A DNA stretch of 64,000 bases from BA4 sp044376575. GTDB taxonomy: Bacteria > Bacteroidota > Bacteroidia > CAIKAF01. A program made the position numbers and the translations under genes. Under the pieces are notes generated by a model, which worked only from the letters and a program-made list of their open reading frames with translations, did not search any database and was not told the DNA's origin. The stretch covers positions 1 to 64,000 of the forward strand of contig JBILKR010000006.1 in assembly GCA_044376575.1 (NCBI GenBank). Reading direction: 5' to 3'. Below are positions 1-8,861 of the stretch, piece after piece. Within the stretch, counting starts at the first letter, position 1, and every line of letters begins with the position of its first letter.

Positions 1-1076
1 TCGTTCATGGTTACATTTTTAATGCCCACCACTGTATCACCCTTTAGCTCAACAATTCGATCAACCAGTAAAAACGGATAGCGATGAGGCAAAAACTCCA
101 TGATTTGATGGATATCGTATAATGTTTGGGTAAGATCAATGTAAGGCATGGTCTTACCTGCTTTTTCATCTTTTATCATTTGTTTAATTTTTTTGGCAAA
201 AGCAATGTTTGTTTGATGTCCGGGGCGCGAAGCAACGATATTTCCTTTGATGGGCATTCCGGCAAGTGCAAGATCCCCCATCAAATCTAGTAATTTATGT
301 CGTGCCGGTTCATTTGAATAAAAAAGTTCAACGTGATTGAGCATATTGCCTTCATTCACTTTCATTTTAGATTTTTGAAAAAAATCCGCAAGAAAATCAA
401 GTTTTTCTTCGCTTAATTCCTTTTCAACAAATACAATGGCATTTGACAAATCACCACCTTTAATTAATTTTCGTTCAATGAGATGTTCAATTTCATGTAA
501 AAACACAAAGGTTCTTGCTTTAGAAATTTCATCTTTAAAATCAATTTCTGTATGATAATTTGCCTCTTGTGGTAAAACTACCGATGAGTTAAAATCAATA
601 TGAACCTGAATATTTAAAGCTGCAGATGGGAATCCTATGATTTCAGATTTTTTCTCTTCATCATAGCAACTCAATGAAGTTGGTATAATAAAATATTTTC
701 TCTCTGCATCCTGCTCAATTATACCAGCCTCTAATATGGCCTTAACATAAGGCATTGCGCTACCATCTAAGATGGGAATTTCAGGACCATCAATTTCTAC
801 AATTGCATTATCAATCTTTAATCCAGAAAAAGCTGCCATAAGGTGCTCTACAGTCTGTATAATATGTCCATCCTTACCTAAGACTGTTCCTCGATTTGTT
901 TCAACAACAAAATCAACATCAGCCGGAATTTCCAGTCCGCCTTCTACATCATTTCTTCTGAATATAATTCCTGTATTCTCCGGAGCCGGGTGAATAGAAC
1001 AATGTGTCATTAACCCACTGTGCAGACCTACACCGGATAATGAAGCAACATGATTTAATGTATGTTGTTTCTCCAT
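1..1076 (-). CDS. lpxC/fabZ: Bifunctional LpxC/FabZ (UDP-3-O-acyl-GlcNAc deacetylase fused to 3-hydroxyacyl-ACP dehydratase), 3' end beyond window
   Basis: The frame opens with ATG at 1076 and stays open to the left edge, so the C-terminus is missing. The first ~300 residues are LpxC, the zinc deacetylase that commits UDP-acyl-GlcNAc to lipid A. It has the zinc motif EHLMAA near residue 80, the NEPARHKLLDLMGDLAL segment and the catalytic RPGHQTN motif. After a short linker comes the start of FabZ, with LPHRYPFLLVDR near 39-105 of the window; FabZ is the hot-dog-fold dehydratase of fatty acid elongation. This fusion is known in Bacteroidota and couples acyl-chain supply to lipid A synthesis. 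The start lies 4 bases after the lpxD stop, so both belong to one operon; lpxA usually follows. Identification is firm. Confidence 0.95.
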   Translation of the reverse strand, partial: MEKQHTLNHVASLSGVGLHSGLMTHCSIHPAPENTGIIFRRNDVEGGLEIPADVDFVVETNRGTVLGKDGHIIQTVEHLMAAFSGLKIDNAIVEIDGPEIPILDGSAMPYVKAILEAGIIEQDAERKYFIIPTSLSCYDEEKKSEIIGFPSAALNIQVHIDFNSSVVLPQEANYHTEIDFKDEISKARTFVFLHEIEHLIERKLIKGGDLSNAIVFVEKELSEEKLDFLADFFQKSKMKVNEGNMLNHVELFYSNEPARHKLLDLMGDLALAGMPIKGNIVASRPGHQTNIAFAKKIKQMIKDEKAGKTMPYIDLTQTLYDIHQIMEFLPHRYPFLLVDRIVELKGDTVVGIKNVTMN

Positions 1077-1080
1077 TCAA

Positions 1081-2136
1081 TTAATCTTTATTCAGCGCTT
1101 TCTTAAGCGCGTCTAATTCTACCTCAAGATTAGCAATTTTTTTAATTAAATCAGGCAGTCTTCGGGTGGCTATGAATATTTTCTTACTTTCATTTACCTC
1201 GTAAGCAGGAGAACCAAGTATGGTAATACCTTGTTGTTTAAAGGACTTGGTAACTCCGGCCTGAGCACCAATAGTAATATCATCAGCTATTTCCAAATGA
1301 CCGGCAAGACCTACCTGTCCGGCAATGACACAGCGCTTTCCAATTTTTGTAGATCCGCTGATGCCCACCAATGCGGCAATCGCAGTATTTTCACCTATTT
1401 CTACATTGTGTGCGACCTGAACCAAATTGTCAATCTTAACTCCCCGGCCTATTTTCGTTGATCCAACCGTAGCGCTGTCAATAGTTGTGCCGGCGCCAAT
1501 TTCAACATGATCTTCTATAACCACATTCCCTATTTGTGGTACCTTGACATATTCCTGATCAGTATTTTTTGTATAACCAAAACCATCAGCACCAATCACA
1601 CTGTTGGCATGAAGAATAACATGATTCCCGATGATACAATCCTGATAGATTTTTACTCCCGGATATATAATACAGTTCTTACCAATGGTAACATTCTTTC
1701 CAATGTAAACACCCTGCATAATTTTTGTCCCCTCGCCTATCACTGCATTTTCATTAATAACAGAAAAAGTACCGATAAATACATCACGACCAACCTGAGC
1801 GGATGGATGAACATGACTTGGCTGTTCTACACCTTCAATTGTGGTGGCAATATTCTTTCCGTTATATGCTTCAAGTAGTTTTGTAAATGCCTTATATGCA
1901 TCATCTACCCTTATTAAAGTGGCAGATACCGGACGCGACAGTACAAAGCCATGATTTATGATAATGACGGATGCATTTGAAGTATAGAGATATTCTTCAT
2001 ATTTCGGATTTCCCATAAAACTCAGGGTATTGGGCTTCCCTTCCTCAATCTTAGATAAATCACTGACTTTAACATTGGGGTTTCCTTCAACAGTACCACC
2101 TAACAATGCGGCTATTTCTTGAGCTGAATATTCCAT
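1081..2136 (-). CDS. lpxD: UDP-3-O-acylglucosamine N-acyltransferase LpxD
   Basis: LpxD adds the second hydroxyacyl chain from acyl-ACP to UDP-3-O-acyl-glucosamine, the third step of lipid A synthesis in the cytoplasm. The 351-residue protein has the usual N-terminal uridine-binding domain (start MEYSAQEIAALLGG). A long left-handed beta helix of hexapeptide repeats follows, e.g. AVIGEGTKIMQGVYIGKNVTIG, with the GADGFGY segment and the QVAHNVEIGENT catalytic-histidine region. The C-terminal helix ends in ALKKALNKD. A longer frame from 2172 exists, but it would overlap the upstream HD gene by 34 bases; the ATG at 2136 lies just after that gene's stop and matches the family's N-terminus. Order is HD gene, lpxD, lpxC/fabZ on the minus strand. 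Confidence 0.95.
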   Translation of the reverse strand: MEYSAQEIAALLGGTVEGNPNVKVSDLSKIEEGKPNTLSFMGNPKYEEYLYTSNASVIIINHGFVLSRPVSATLIRVDDAYKAFTKLLEAYNGKNIATTIEGVEQPSHVHPSAQVGRDVFIGTFSVINENAVIGEGTKIMQGVYIGKNVTIGKNCIIYPGVKIYQDCIIGNHVILHANSVIGADGFGYTKNTDQEYVKVPQIGNVVIEDHVEIGAGTTIDSATVGSTKIGRGVKIDNLVQVAHNVEIGENTAIAALVGISGSTKIGKRCVIAGQVGLAGHLEIADDITIGAQAGVTKSFKQQGITILGSPAYEVNESKKIFIATRRLPDLIKKIANLEVELDALKKALNKD

Positions 2137-2138
2137 AA

Positions 2139-3359
2139 TCAAATTAACAAATTCGTTTCTTTTGGATAACAAATAATATATTTTGAAACCACCTTTGACA
2201 AATTATCTCTACTTAAATTATCAGAGGCTTCAAAGATATTTTTCATCAATCCGTTTTTCATCAATACCATAATTTCTCCTTTTGCAGCATCATAAGGCAA
2301 TTGCTGAACAAGATCAGTTTTCATTAAGTATCCTGCTTCCTGTGAAGATATCTGGTATTTAGTTTCTATACTTTCTCTAATCGCTTCAATAAATTCCTGA
2401 GTCGGAGGCTCCAGCGTCCATGAAGATTTTAATAATGTTCTTGAAACCAGTCGCTGACATTGCAGGCGAAGAATCTTGTCTTCAGATACTGTCCACTCCT
2501 TTACAGAAGCCATCACATCATAATCATCCAGTCGGGCAAAAATATCAACTGAATCTTTACCGGTGGAAAACGGATTCGTCAAAAAGTATTTCAACGTGGA
2601 AGTACAAAACAACGGCATCCCTCGCTGAACAAGCTCTTTAGCCCTCTGCATAATAAGCGTAAGTAACATTTCAGCAGATATAACCGTTTTGTGCAAATAC
2701 ACTTGCCAATACATTAATCGTCTGGCAATCAAAAATTTTTCGATAGAATAAATGCCTTTTTCTTCAATCACCAGCTGATTGTTCACCACATTCATCATCT
2801 TAATTATCCTTTCCGAACCAATTACCCCTTCAGCTACACCCGTATAAAAACTATCTCTCATTAAATAATCCAGCCTATCTGTATCCAATTGACTTGAGAC
2901 CAATTGATGAAAAAATGGACGATGGTATTTTCCTGTAAAAATTTCAATGGCCAACGATAGTTCTCCCTTTAACTCTTCATTCAATAAATGCATGATTTGT
3001 AAAGAAAGTGCTTCATGGCTGATTCCTTCCATGATGGAATGTTCTAGGGTGTGAGAGTATGGTCCATGACCTACATCATGAAGTAATATGGAAATCTGAG
3101 CCGCCCTGAACTCTTCGTTGGATATACTCACCTCTTTGAGACGCAAACTTTCAAGCGCTTGTTTCATAAGGTGCATGGCACCGAGTGCGTGATGAAAACG
3201 AGTATGATGTGCTCCGGGATAAACAGTATATGACAGTCCAAGCTGGGTAATTCTGCTTAAACGCTGAAAATACGGATGATCAATTAATTGAAGAATTAAT
3301 GGATCTGAAACGGTGATGAACCCGTAAACCGGATCGTTAAAAATTTTAGACTTGGACAA
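2139..3359 (-). CDS. HD-domain phosphohydrolase, SAMHD1/dGTPase-like
   Basis: This 406-residue protein is an HD-superfamily metal-dependent phosphohydrolase related to dGTP triphosphohydrolases. The metal-binding pattern is visible: HHTRFHHALG (ligand H57), LLHDVGHGPYSH (H94, D95) and a later DTDRLDYLMRDS aspartate. The family start resembles KIFNDPVYGFI, which sits right at the N-terminus. No ATG is available before an in-frame stop, so the start appears to be TTG at 3359. It is the first gene of the lipid A operon and is divergent from porX with 64 bases between. Whether it acts on dNTPs or another nucleotide cannot be told from sequence; the link to lipid A genes is positional only. Confidence 0.85.
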   Translation of the reverse strand: MSKSKIFNDPVYGFITVSDPLILQLIDHPYFQRLSRITQLGLSYTVYPGAHHTRFHHALGAMHLMKQALESLRLKEVSISNEEFRAAQISILLHDVGHGPYSHTLEHSIMEGISHEALSLQIMHLLNEELKGELSLAIEIFTGKYHRPFFHQLVSSQLDTDRLDYLMRDSFYTGVAEGVIGSERIIKMMNVVNNQLVIEEKGIYSIEKFLIARRLMYWQVYLHKTVISAEMLLTLIMQRAKELVQRGMPLFCTSTLKYFLTNPFSTGKDSVDIFARLDDYDVMASVKEWTVSEDKILRLQCQRLVSRTLLKSSWTLEPPTQEFIEAIRESIETKYQISSQEAGYLMKTDLVQQLPYDAAKGEIMVLMKNGLMKNIFEASDNLSRDNLSKVVSKYIICYPKETNLLI

Positions 3360-3380
3360 TATAACCGGATACTATTAGTT

Positions 3381-3388
3381 TAACTTTG
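3381..3388 (+). promoter_or_regulatory. Putative -7 element for porX
   Basis: TAACTTTG fits the Bacteroidota -7 consensus TAnnTTTG and ends 35 bases before the porX ATG. The nearest TTG upstream (3352-3354) leaves a 26-base spacer, longer than usual, so the -33 half is not convincing. Confidence 0.4.
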
Positions 3389-3406
3389 TAATATATTATC
3401 AACCCT

Positions 3407-3414
3407 CAAATATA
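3407..3414 (-). promoter_or_regulatory. Putative -7 element for the HD gene/lpxD/lpxC operon
   Basis: Read on the minus strand this is TATATTTG, a match to TAnnTTTG about 47 bases before the TTG start at 3359. It lies inside the 64-base divergent gap, so the porX and lipid A promoters would overlap face to face. No clear -33 TTG was found. Confidence 0.35.
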
Positions 3415-3423
3415 GCGTAGATT

Positions 3424-4980
3424 ATGGAAAAAATACACATCCTTTGGGCAGATGATGAAATTGAGTTGTTAAAACCCCATTTGATTTTTTTAAAAGAAAA
3501 AGGATATACTGTCGAAACAGCCAATAACGGTGATGATGCGATTGATCTGTTTACTGAAAAAGATTACGACCTGGTTTTTTTGGACGAAAACATGCCGGGA
3601 AAATCAGGCCTTGAAGTATTGGCTGAATTAAAGACTATTCGGCCTGAGGTACCTGTAGTCATGATTACTAAAAGCGAAGAGGAGCATATCATGGAAGAGG
3701 CTATCGGATCCAAGATATCAGACTATCTGATTAAGCCAGTTCATCCGAACCAAATCTTAATGTCTATTAAAAAAAACATTGATAATAAACGAATTATCAC
3801 TGAAAAAACGACAATGGCCTACCAGCAGGAGTTTAGAAATATTGGAATGACCCTATCGGATGATTTAGGAGTAGATGAATGGAAAGAAATTTATAAAAAA
3901 CTGGTTTACTGGGAAATGGAGCTTCAAAAATCAGGGAACCAAGGCATGGAAGAGATTTTTAATATGCAGAAAAAAGAGGCCAATCAACGCTTTGTAGATT
4001 TTATTGAAGATCACTATCTCGGATGGTTACAGCCGGATAGTAGCAAAAGTAAGCCTATTCTTTCTCATACCTTATTTAAAAATAAAGTAGCACCTTCAAT
4101 CAACAGTTGTGATTCAATGTTTTTTATTGTGATTGATAATTTACGGTTTGATCAATGGAAAACCATTCAGCCAATCATTACTGACTATTACAAAGTGGAA
4201 GACGAAGATATTTACTTTAGCATCTTGCCCACAGCAACTCATTATGCTCGAAATTCAATATTTGCAGGACTCATGCCGTCTGAGATTGAAAAATTGCTTC
4301 CCAAATACTGGCTGAATGAAGATGAAGAGGGTGGAAAAAATATGCACGAAGAAGCCCTACTTGGAGAGCAGTTAAAAAGACTGGGTATGAATATTAAATT
4401 TTCATATAATAAGATTACCAATCTCGCATCAGGTAAAAAATTAAATGAAAACTTAAAAAATCTAATGTCTAACAAACTCAATGTGATTGTTTACAATTTT
4501 GTGGATATGCTAAGTCATGCCAGAACAGATATGGAGGTTATCAGGGAACTGGCAGACGATGAGCCCGCATACCGATCTATCACCCAAAGCTGGTTTGAAC
4601 ATTCTCCTCTCTTGGATATTATTAAAAAAGCGGCTGAACTTAAAGTTCCGGTTGTTATAAGTACCGATCATGGAACCATTCGGGTAAAAGATCCTGTTCA
4701 GGTAGTGGGAGATCGAGATACCACAACAAATCTGAGGTATAAACAAGGAAGAAATTTACGTTATAATCCTAAGGAAGTTTTTGAAATTACGGATCCGCAA
4801 AAAGGGTTTTTACCTAAACTTAATGTAAGTACAAGGTATATCTTCTCAAAAGGTGAACAGTTTTTCGCATATCCGAACAACTATAACTACTATGTTAACT
4901 TTTATCGTAATACTTTTCAGCATGGTGGAATTTCGATGGAAGAGATGATGATTCCGGTAATAAAATTAATGCCTAAATAA
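3424..4980 (+). CDS. porX: PorX: response regulator with PglZ-type phosphodiesterase domain, T9SS regulator
   Basis: PorX is the response regulator that pairs with histidine kinase PorY and controls type IX secretion genes. Residues 1-120 form a receiver domain with the acidic pair D10/D11, phospho-acceptor D54 (FLDENMPG), T82 in MITKSEE and K103 in LIKPVHP. After a helical linker, residues ~200-515 form a PglZ domain of the alkaline-phosphatase superfamily: DNLRFDQW supplies a metal-binding aspartate, PTATHYARN the nucleophile threonine and STDHGT a metal-binding DH. Work on Porphyromonas PorX shows that this domain cleaves oligonucleotides. The 518-residue length is typical. Five T9SS cargo genes lie elsewhere in the window, but no secretion machinery genes do. 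Confidence 0.95.
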   Translation: MEKIHILWADDEIELLKPHLIFLKEKGYTVETANNGDDAIDLFTEKDYDLVFLDENMPGKSGLEVLAELKTIRPEVPVVMITKSEEEHIMEEAIGSKISDYLIKPVHPNQILMSIKKNIDNKRIITEKTTMAYQQEFRNIGMTLSDDLGVDEWKEIYKKLVYWEMELQKSGNQGMEEIFNMQKKEANQRFVDFIEDHYLGWLQPDSSKSKPILSHTLFKNKVAPSINSCDSMFFIVIDNLRFDQWKTIQPIITDYYKVEDEDIYFSILPTATHYARNSIFAGLMPSEIEKLLPKYWLNEDEEGGKNMHEEALLGEQLKRLGMNIKFSYNKITNLASGKKLNENLKNLMSNKLNVIVYNFVDMLSHARTDMEVIRELADDEPAYRSITQSWFEHSPLLDIIKKAAELKVPVVISTDHGTIRVKDPVQVVGDRDTTTNLRYKQGRNLRYNPKEVFEITDPQKGFLPKLNVSTRYIFSKGEQFFAYPNNYNYYVNFYRNTFQHGGISMEEMMIPVIKLMPK

Positions 4981-4981
4981 A

Positions 4982-5006
4982 AAAGGGGGATTTAAAATCC
5001 CCCTTT
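4982..5006. terminator. Bidirectional terminator between porX and rpoD
   Basis: A 9-bp stem, AAAGGGGGA paired with TCCCCCTTT around a 7-base loop, follows the porX stop by 1 base and precedes the rpoD stop codon on the other strand. The A/T flanks give a U-tract in either direction. Confidence 0.8.
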
Positions 5007-5012
5007 AATTGA

Positions 5013-5876
5013 TTATCCCAAATATGTTCTGAGTAATTTACTTCTGGTGCTTTGACGTAGCCTTTTTAAGGCTTTCTCCTTAATCTGGCGAACACGTTCG
5101 CGGGTAAGGTCAAATTTCTCACCGATTTCATCAATGGTCAACCCATGATTCATACCGATTCCAAAATAAAGTTTGATAATCTCTTTTTCCCTTTCACTTA
5201 GTGTATCTAAGGTGCGTTCAATTTCAGTTTGCAAAGATTCTTTAATCAAATCTTTATCAGCTCGTGGAGAATCCTTATTCACCATTACATCATATAAAGT
5301 GCTTTCTTCACCAGATACAAGCGGAGCATCCATTGAAATATGACGACCTGAAATAGATATTGAATCTTTAATTTTATCTTCTGGTAAATCAAGAATTGTT
5401 GCCAATTCTTCTTCTGTTGGTTCTCTTTCAAATTCCTGTTCCAGTTTTGAAAAAGCTTTATTCAATTTATTTAAAGAGCCCACCTGATTCAATGGCAACC
5501 TAACAATTCTTGAGTGTTCAGCTATTGCCTGAAGAATCGACTGGCGAATCCACCATACAGCGTAAGAAATAAATTTGAAACCTCTTGTTTCGTCGAAACG
5601 TTGAGCCGCTTTGATGAGACCTAAATTACCTTCATTAATTAAGTCAGGAAGAGTTAGCCCCTGATTTTGGTATTGTTTGGCAACTGAAACCACAAAACGA
5701 AGGTTTGCACGAGTTAGCTTTTCAAGTGCAACTTGGTCTCCCTGCTTTATTTTTCTCGCTAATTCAACCTCTTCTTCCGCATTAATCAAATCCTCCTTAC
5801 CAATTTCCTGTAAATATTTATCCAGGGATCTACTTTCTCGGTTTGTGATGGATTTTGTAATCTTTAATTGCCTCAT
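5013..5876 (-). CDS. rpoD: RNA polymerase primary sigma factor (short Bacteroidota type)
   Basis: This 287-residue sigma-70 protein directs RNA polymerase to housekeeping promoters. It begins with a short tail and region 1.2 (SLDKYLQEIG). Region 2 follows, with the LTLPDLINEGNLGLIKA and FKFISYAVWWIRQSILQAI core-binding and -10-recognition helices. Region 3 and region 4 (LTIDEIGEKFDLTRERVRQIKEKALKRLR) come last. Region 1.1 is absent, as is usual for the Bacteroidota primary sigma factor that reads TTTG / TAnnTTTG promoters. The gene stands alone, convergent with porX across a shared terminator. A good promoter of the same class lies upstream. Confidence 0.95.
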   Translation of the reverse strand: MRQLKITKSITNRESRSLDKYLQEIGKEDLINAEEEVELARKIKQGDQVALEKLTRANLRFVVSVAKQYQNQGLTLPDLINEGNLGLIKAAQRFDETRGFKFISYAVWWIRQSILQAIAEHSRIVRLPLNQVGSLNKLNKAFSKLEQEFEREPTEEELATILDLPEDKIKDSISISGRHISMDAPLVSGEESTLYDVMVNKDSPRADKDLIKESLQTEIERTLDTLSEREKEIIKLYFGIGMNHGLTIDEIGEKFDLTRERVRQIKEKALKRLRQSTRSKLLRTYLG

Positions 5877-5928
5877 AGAACTTTTTCGTAATTATTATAA
5901 TAAAAATATTAAAAATAAACGCAAGGTG

Positions 5929-5958
5929 CAAAATTAACACCTTTTTGTTAATTGTCAA
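5929..5958 (-). promoter_or_regulatory. rpoD promoter (-33 TTGACA / -7 TAATTTTG)
   Basis: On the minus strand TTGACA (5953-5958) and TAATTTTG (5929-5936) have 19 bases between the TTG and the -7 box, the usual Bacteroidota spacing. Transcription would start near 5922, about 45 bases before the ATG. This is the clearest full promoter of its kind in the window. Confidence 0.65.
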
Positions 5959-6012
5959 CACAGAAACGGATTCCCTTGTGATTTATTTTAAAGATTGGCT
6001 ATTTTATACAAA

Positions 6013-7458
6013 TTAATTGAATGAATAGAACACTCTTTCGCCAGTACGATACAACCCTCCGATATAGAACATTCCTTTAGTTCCGGAAGATGCATCAACT
6101 ACATCATCGGTTTTACTAATTTTCTTTCCATTGATCTCGGTAATGATAAATCCCGGCTTTATACCTGCTGCCCTCAGCTTTCCTGTGCCAACATCAACCA
6201 CCTCTACTCCACCGGACAATCCTAATTTCTTCAGTTCATCAGCAGATAATGATCGGTATGATCCGCCTAACACCTGGTTGGCTTCCGCTTTTGCATCTAC
6301 TAAATCAGTAGAACCTGCTTTATTTTTCAGAACGGCGACCAATTCTTTTTCCTCGCCTTTACGCTTAATTTTCAATGTAATTTTATCACCCGGGCGATAC
6401 ATTCCAACTTGTTCCTGTAGTTCTGATACGCTTTTTACTTTAATTCCATTAATAGACAGAATGATATCTTCCGATTTTAGTCCGGCTGTTTCGGCCGCAC
6501 TTCCCGGCATAGGAGCCTCTACCCATACACCTTCAAGCTCATTGATATTTTTTTCCTGAGCAAATTCAGCTGTAATTTCTCTGATGTTCACACCCAACAA
6601 GCCTCTTTGAACTGTTCCGAACTGGATAATATCAGCCGCTACTTTATTTACCAAATTAGATGGTACTGCAAAAGAATAACCTTCAAATGAACCGGTATGA
6701 GTTGAAATTGCGGTGTTTATTCCCACCAGTTCGCCGTTAATATTAACCAATGCCCCACCGCTGTTTCCGGGATTTACCGCAGCATCTGTCTGAATAAATG
6801 ATTCTATTTTATAATTCTCCTGAATAATATCAATGTTTCTTCCTTTAGCACTTACAATTCCGGCTGTAACCGTAGATGTTAAGTTAAAAGGATTTCCTAC
6901 GGCCAATACCCATTCACCTATTTTAACTTGATCGCTGTTACCAAATGGCACTATAGGTAAATCTGTTGCATCAATCTTAATTACGGCAAGGTCGGTGTTG
7001 GGATCAGATCCGATTAGCTTTGCCTTATATGTTTTCTTATTATTCAGTGTCACTTCAAGCTCATCTGCACTTTCAATCACATGATGATTGGTGACGATAT
7101 AACCATCCGGTGTTATAACAACACCAGAGCCAGCCCCCATTTGAGGCATAGGTTTTTGCTGAAAAGGATTACCGTAAAAAAATTGTTCAAATGGATTGAG
7201 ATACTGAGTTCCTGACCTGTTCACAATTGTTTTAATGTGTACAACACCATTGACTGTTCTTTCTGCAGCCAAAGTAAAATCAGTTCCCGGAGAAATACTT
7301 GTTCCTCCATTAAAATTAACTTTCTGAAAGGAAGAATGTGTTGCGCTTTTAAAATCTGGAGCAACGGTGTTATGAGTTAAAAAATGATATGCAGCCAAAG
7401 AAAAAAAACCTCCGGCCATCGCTGTTAAAATACTTGCCATTATTTTTTTCATATCCAT
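6013..7458 (-). CDS. htrA: Periplasmic serine protease of the HtrA/DegP/DegQ family
   Basis: HtrA proteases degrade or refold damaged envelope proteins. The protein (481 residues; start could also be the Met at position 3) has an N-terminal signal segment over residues ~4-28. A trypsin-like domain follows with catalytic triad H126 (TNHHVIES), D156 (DPNTDLAVIK) and S233 (NPGNSGGAL). Two PDZ domains come after it at roughly residues 275-375 and 390-480. A Gly/Gln/Pro/Phe-rich stretch near 85-105 corresponds to the LA loop. It stands alone between rpoD and the divergent dapF. The family is certain; the DegP-versus-DegQ distinction is not. Confidence 0.93.
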   Translation of the reverse strand: MDMKKIMASILTAMAGGFFSLAAYHFLTHNTVAPDFKSATHSSFQKVNFNGGTSISPGTDFTLAAERTVNGVVHIKTIVNRSGTQYLNPFEQFFYGNPFQQKPMPQMGAGSGVVITPDGYIVTNHHVIESADELEVTLNNKKTYKAKLIGSDPNTDLAVIKIDATDLPIVPFGNSDQVKIGEWVLAVGNPFNLTSTVTAGIVSAKGRNIDIIQENYKIESFIQTDAAVNPGNSGGALVNINGELVGINTAISTHTGSFEGYSFAVPSNLVNKVAADIIQFGTVQRGLLGVNIREITAEFAQEKNINELEGVWVEAPMPGSAAETAGLKSEDIILSINGIKVKSVSELQEQVGMYRPGDKITLKIKRKGEEKELVAVLKNKAGSTDLVDAKAEANQVLGGSYRSLSADELKKLGLSGGVEVVDVGTGKLRAAGIKPGFIITEINGKKISKTDDVVDASSGTKGMFYIGGLYRTGERVFYSFN

Positions 7459-7607
7459 TCTAATTTAAAAATATGTAACGTTTAACGTAAAGAAATTATC
7501 TTTGATACATCCATGCCGGTTAATTTTTGTTAAGCAAAAGTTTCAATTCATACAACGCAAAATTATTACGGCTTTTTTTATTTAAAAGTTAAAAAAAATA
7601 AACCAAA

Positions 7608-8405
7608 ATGCAGATTCGATTTGAAAAATATCAAGGAACGGGTAATGATTTCATTATGATTGATAATCGAGACAAGGAATTTCCTTTTATAGAATACACA
7701 ATTAAAAAATTATGCGACAGAAAATGGGGTATTGGAGCTGATGGCTTAATTTTAATAGAAAATGAAGAAGGTGTAGATTTCAAAATGGTGTACTTTAATT
7801 CTGATGGAAGACCAAGTACAATGTGTGGTAACGGGGGAAGATGTGCGACTGTATTTGCTTATCATTTAGGTATATTTTCACATTTGCAAAACATAAATTT
7901 TAAAGCAGCAGATGGTTTACATAAAGGGTTTATCTTGGAAAAATTAAATGATTACGGATACCAAACAAAAATATCAATGAAAGATGTAAATGCGATTGAA
8001 GTATATGATGAAACAAGCATAATAGTTGATACGGGATCCCCTCATTTTGTAAAAAGATGGCAAGGAATCGGTCAAATAAATATTATAGATGAAGCCAGAA
8101 AAATAAGAAACAATGACAGATTTTATAAAGAAGGTATTAATGTAAACTTTCTGGAAAATGTTGAATGGGAAATACAAATTCGCACATACGAAAGAGGAGT
8201 TGAAGATGAAACCCTTTCATGCGGAACCGGGGTTGTTGCAAGCGCAATTGCAGCAGATTATTGGAATATGAATACACCTTCTAATGAAATTGTTACTCCG
8301 GGAGGAAGACTTTCAGTTGAATTTAAAAAATCAGGATCAAAATATACAGATATATTTTTAACAGGACCGGCAGAGAAAGTATTTAGCGGAAATGTTGAGA
8401 TATAA
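7608..8405 (+). CDS. dapF: Diaminopimelate epimerase DapF
   Basis: DapF converts LL- to meso-diaminopimelate for lysine and peptidoglycan synthesis, using two cysteines as acid and base. Both are present: C73 in MCGNGGRC and C205 in ETLSCGTG. The N-terminal GTGNDFIMIDNR motif and the 265-residue length fit the family, with its two pseudo-symmetric halves. It is monocistronic: a hairpin follows the stop directly, and the divergent htrA lies 149 bases upstream. Confidence 0.95.
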   Translation: MQIRFEKYQGTGNDFIMIDNRDKEFPFIEYTIKKLCDRKWGIGADGLILIENEEGVDFKMVYFNSDGRPSTMCGNGGRCATVFAYHLGIFSHLQNINFKAADGLHKGFILEKLNDYGYQTKISMKDVNAIEVYDETSIIVDTGSPHFVKRWQGIGQINIIDEARKIRNNDRFYKEGINVNFLENVEWEIQIRTYERGVEDETLSCGTGVVASAIAADYWNMNTPSNEIVTPGGRLSVEFKKSGSKYTDIFLTGPAEKVFSGNVEI

Positions 8406-8407
8406 AA

Positions 8408-8430
8408 AAAGCCTGTCATAGACAGGCTTT
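8408..8430. terminator. Terminator shared by dapF and the small lipoprotein gene
   Basis: A 10-bp stem, AAAGCCTGTC/GACAGGCTTT with a 3-base ATA loop, is flanked by A and T runs. It starts 2 bases after the dapF stop and lies 22 bases beyond the convergent lipoprotein gene's stop, so it can act both ways. Confidence 0.8.
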
Positions 8431-8452
8431 AATTTTTTACATACAAAATAGA

Positions 8453-8683
8453 TTATTTTGTAGCAGGAGCAGCTTCAGTAGCAGCAGCAGCTGAATCTGG
8501 AGTTGCAGTTGCAGCAGCAGCAGCTGAATCAGCAGCAGCCTGAGCAGCAGCTGTAGAATCTGCTACGCGGATAGAATCTGCAATACGTAAAGAATCAGCA
8601 CTTGAAGTAGCTGGAGTTGAATTGCTGTTACAAGCAACTAATACAGTTACAGCAAATCCCATAAATAACATTACCTTTTTCAT
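8453..8683 (-). CDS. Small alanine-rich lipoprotein, function unknown
   Basis: This 76-residue protein has a lipoprotein signal peptide with lipobox LVAC (Cys18). The mature part is almost entirely Ala, Asp, Ser and Thr: ADS recurs at 7-residue spacing (LRIADSIRVADST), followed by poly-Ala interrupted by DS and TP pairs. The DNA is rich in GCA/GCT triplets. Such small, low-complexity lipoproteins are common in Bacteroidota and are probably surface or periplasmic spacers, but no function can be assigned. A good promoter and a terminator bracket it, which supports a real single gene. Confidence 0.75.
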   Translation of the reverse strand: MKKVMLFMGFAVTVLVACNSNSTPATSSADSLRIADSIRVADSTAAAQAAADSAAAAATATPDSAAAATEAAPATK

Positions 8684-8723
8684 TTTTTGTTAATTTAATT
8701 GTTAAACTTAATCAATTAGGGTG

Positions 8724-8751
8724 CAAATATATAAATGAAATCAAATAACAA
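8724..8751 (-). promoter_or_regulatory. Promoter of the small lipoprotein gene
   Basis: On the minus strand a TTG (8749-8751), a 17-base spacer and TATATTTG (8724-8731) match the -33/-7 pattern. The start site would be near 8717, about 34 bases before the ATG. Confidence 0.55.
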
Positions 8752-8861
8752 GAAAAAAAATCAATAATATTTTAACAAAAATTTTACAAAGCACCCCTTA
8801 AAAATGCTATTATATTGATTTTTAGTTATTTAAAATTAAATATTATTTAAAAAAATATCAT

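Noticed and set aside
1231..1878. Plus-strand open frames opposite lpxD
   Set aside because: They lie antisense to a well-supported gene with clear hexapeptide repeats and show no domain pattern.
2139..3359. HD protein as a phage-defence dNTPase
   Set aside because: It sits as the first gene of the lipid A operon beside porX, and no other defence gene is close, so a housekeeping role is more likely.
7497..7504. TATCTTTG on the plus strand as the dapF promoter
   Set aside because: It lies about 104 bases before the dapF ATG and has no -33 element; one chance match in a region this long is plausible.
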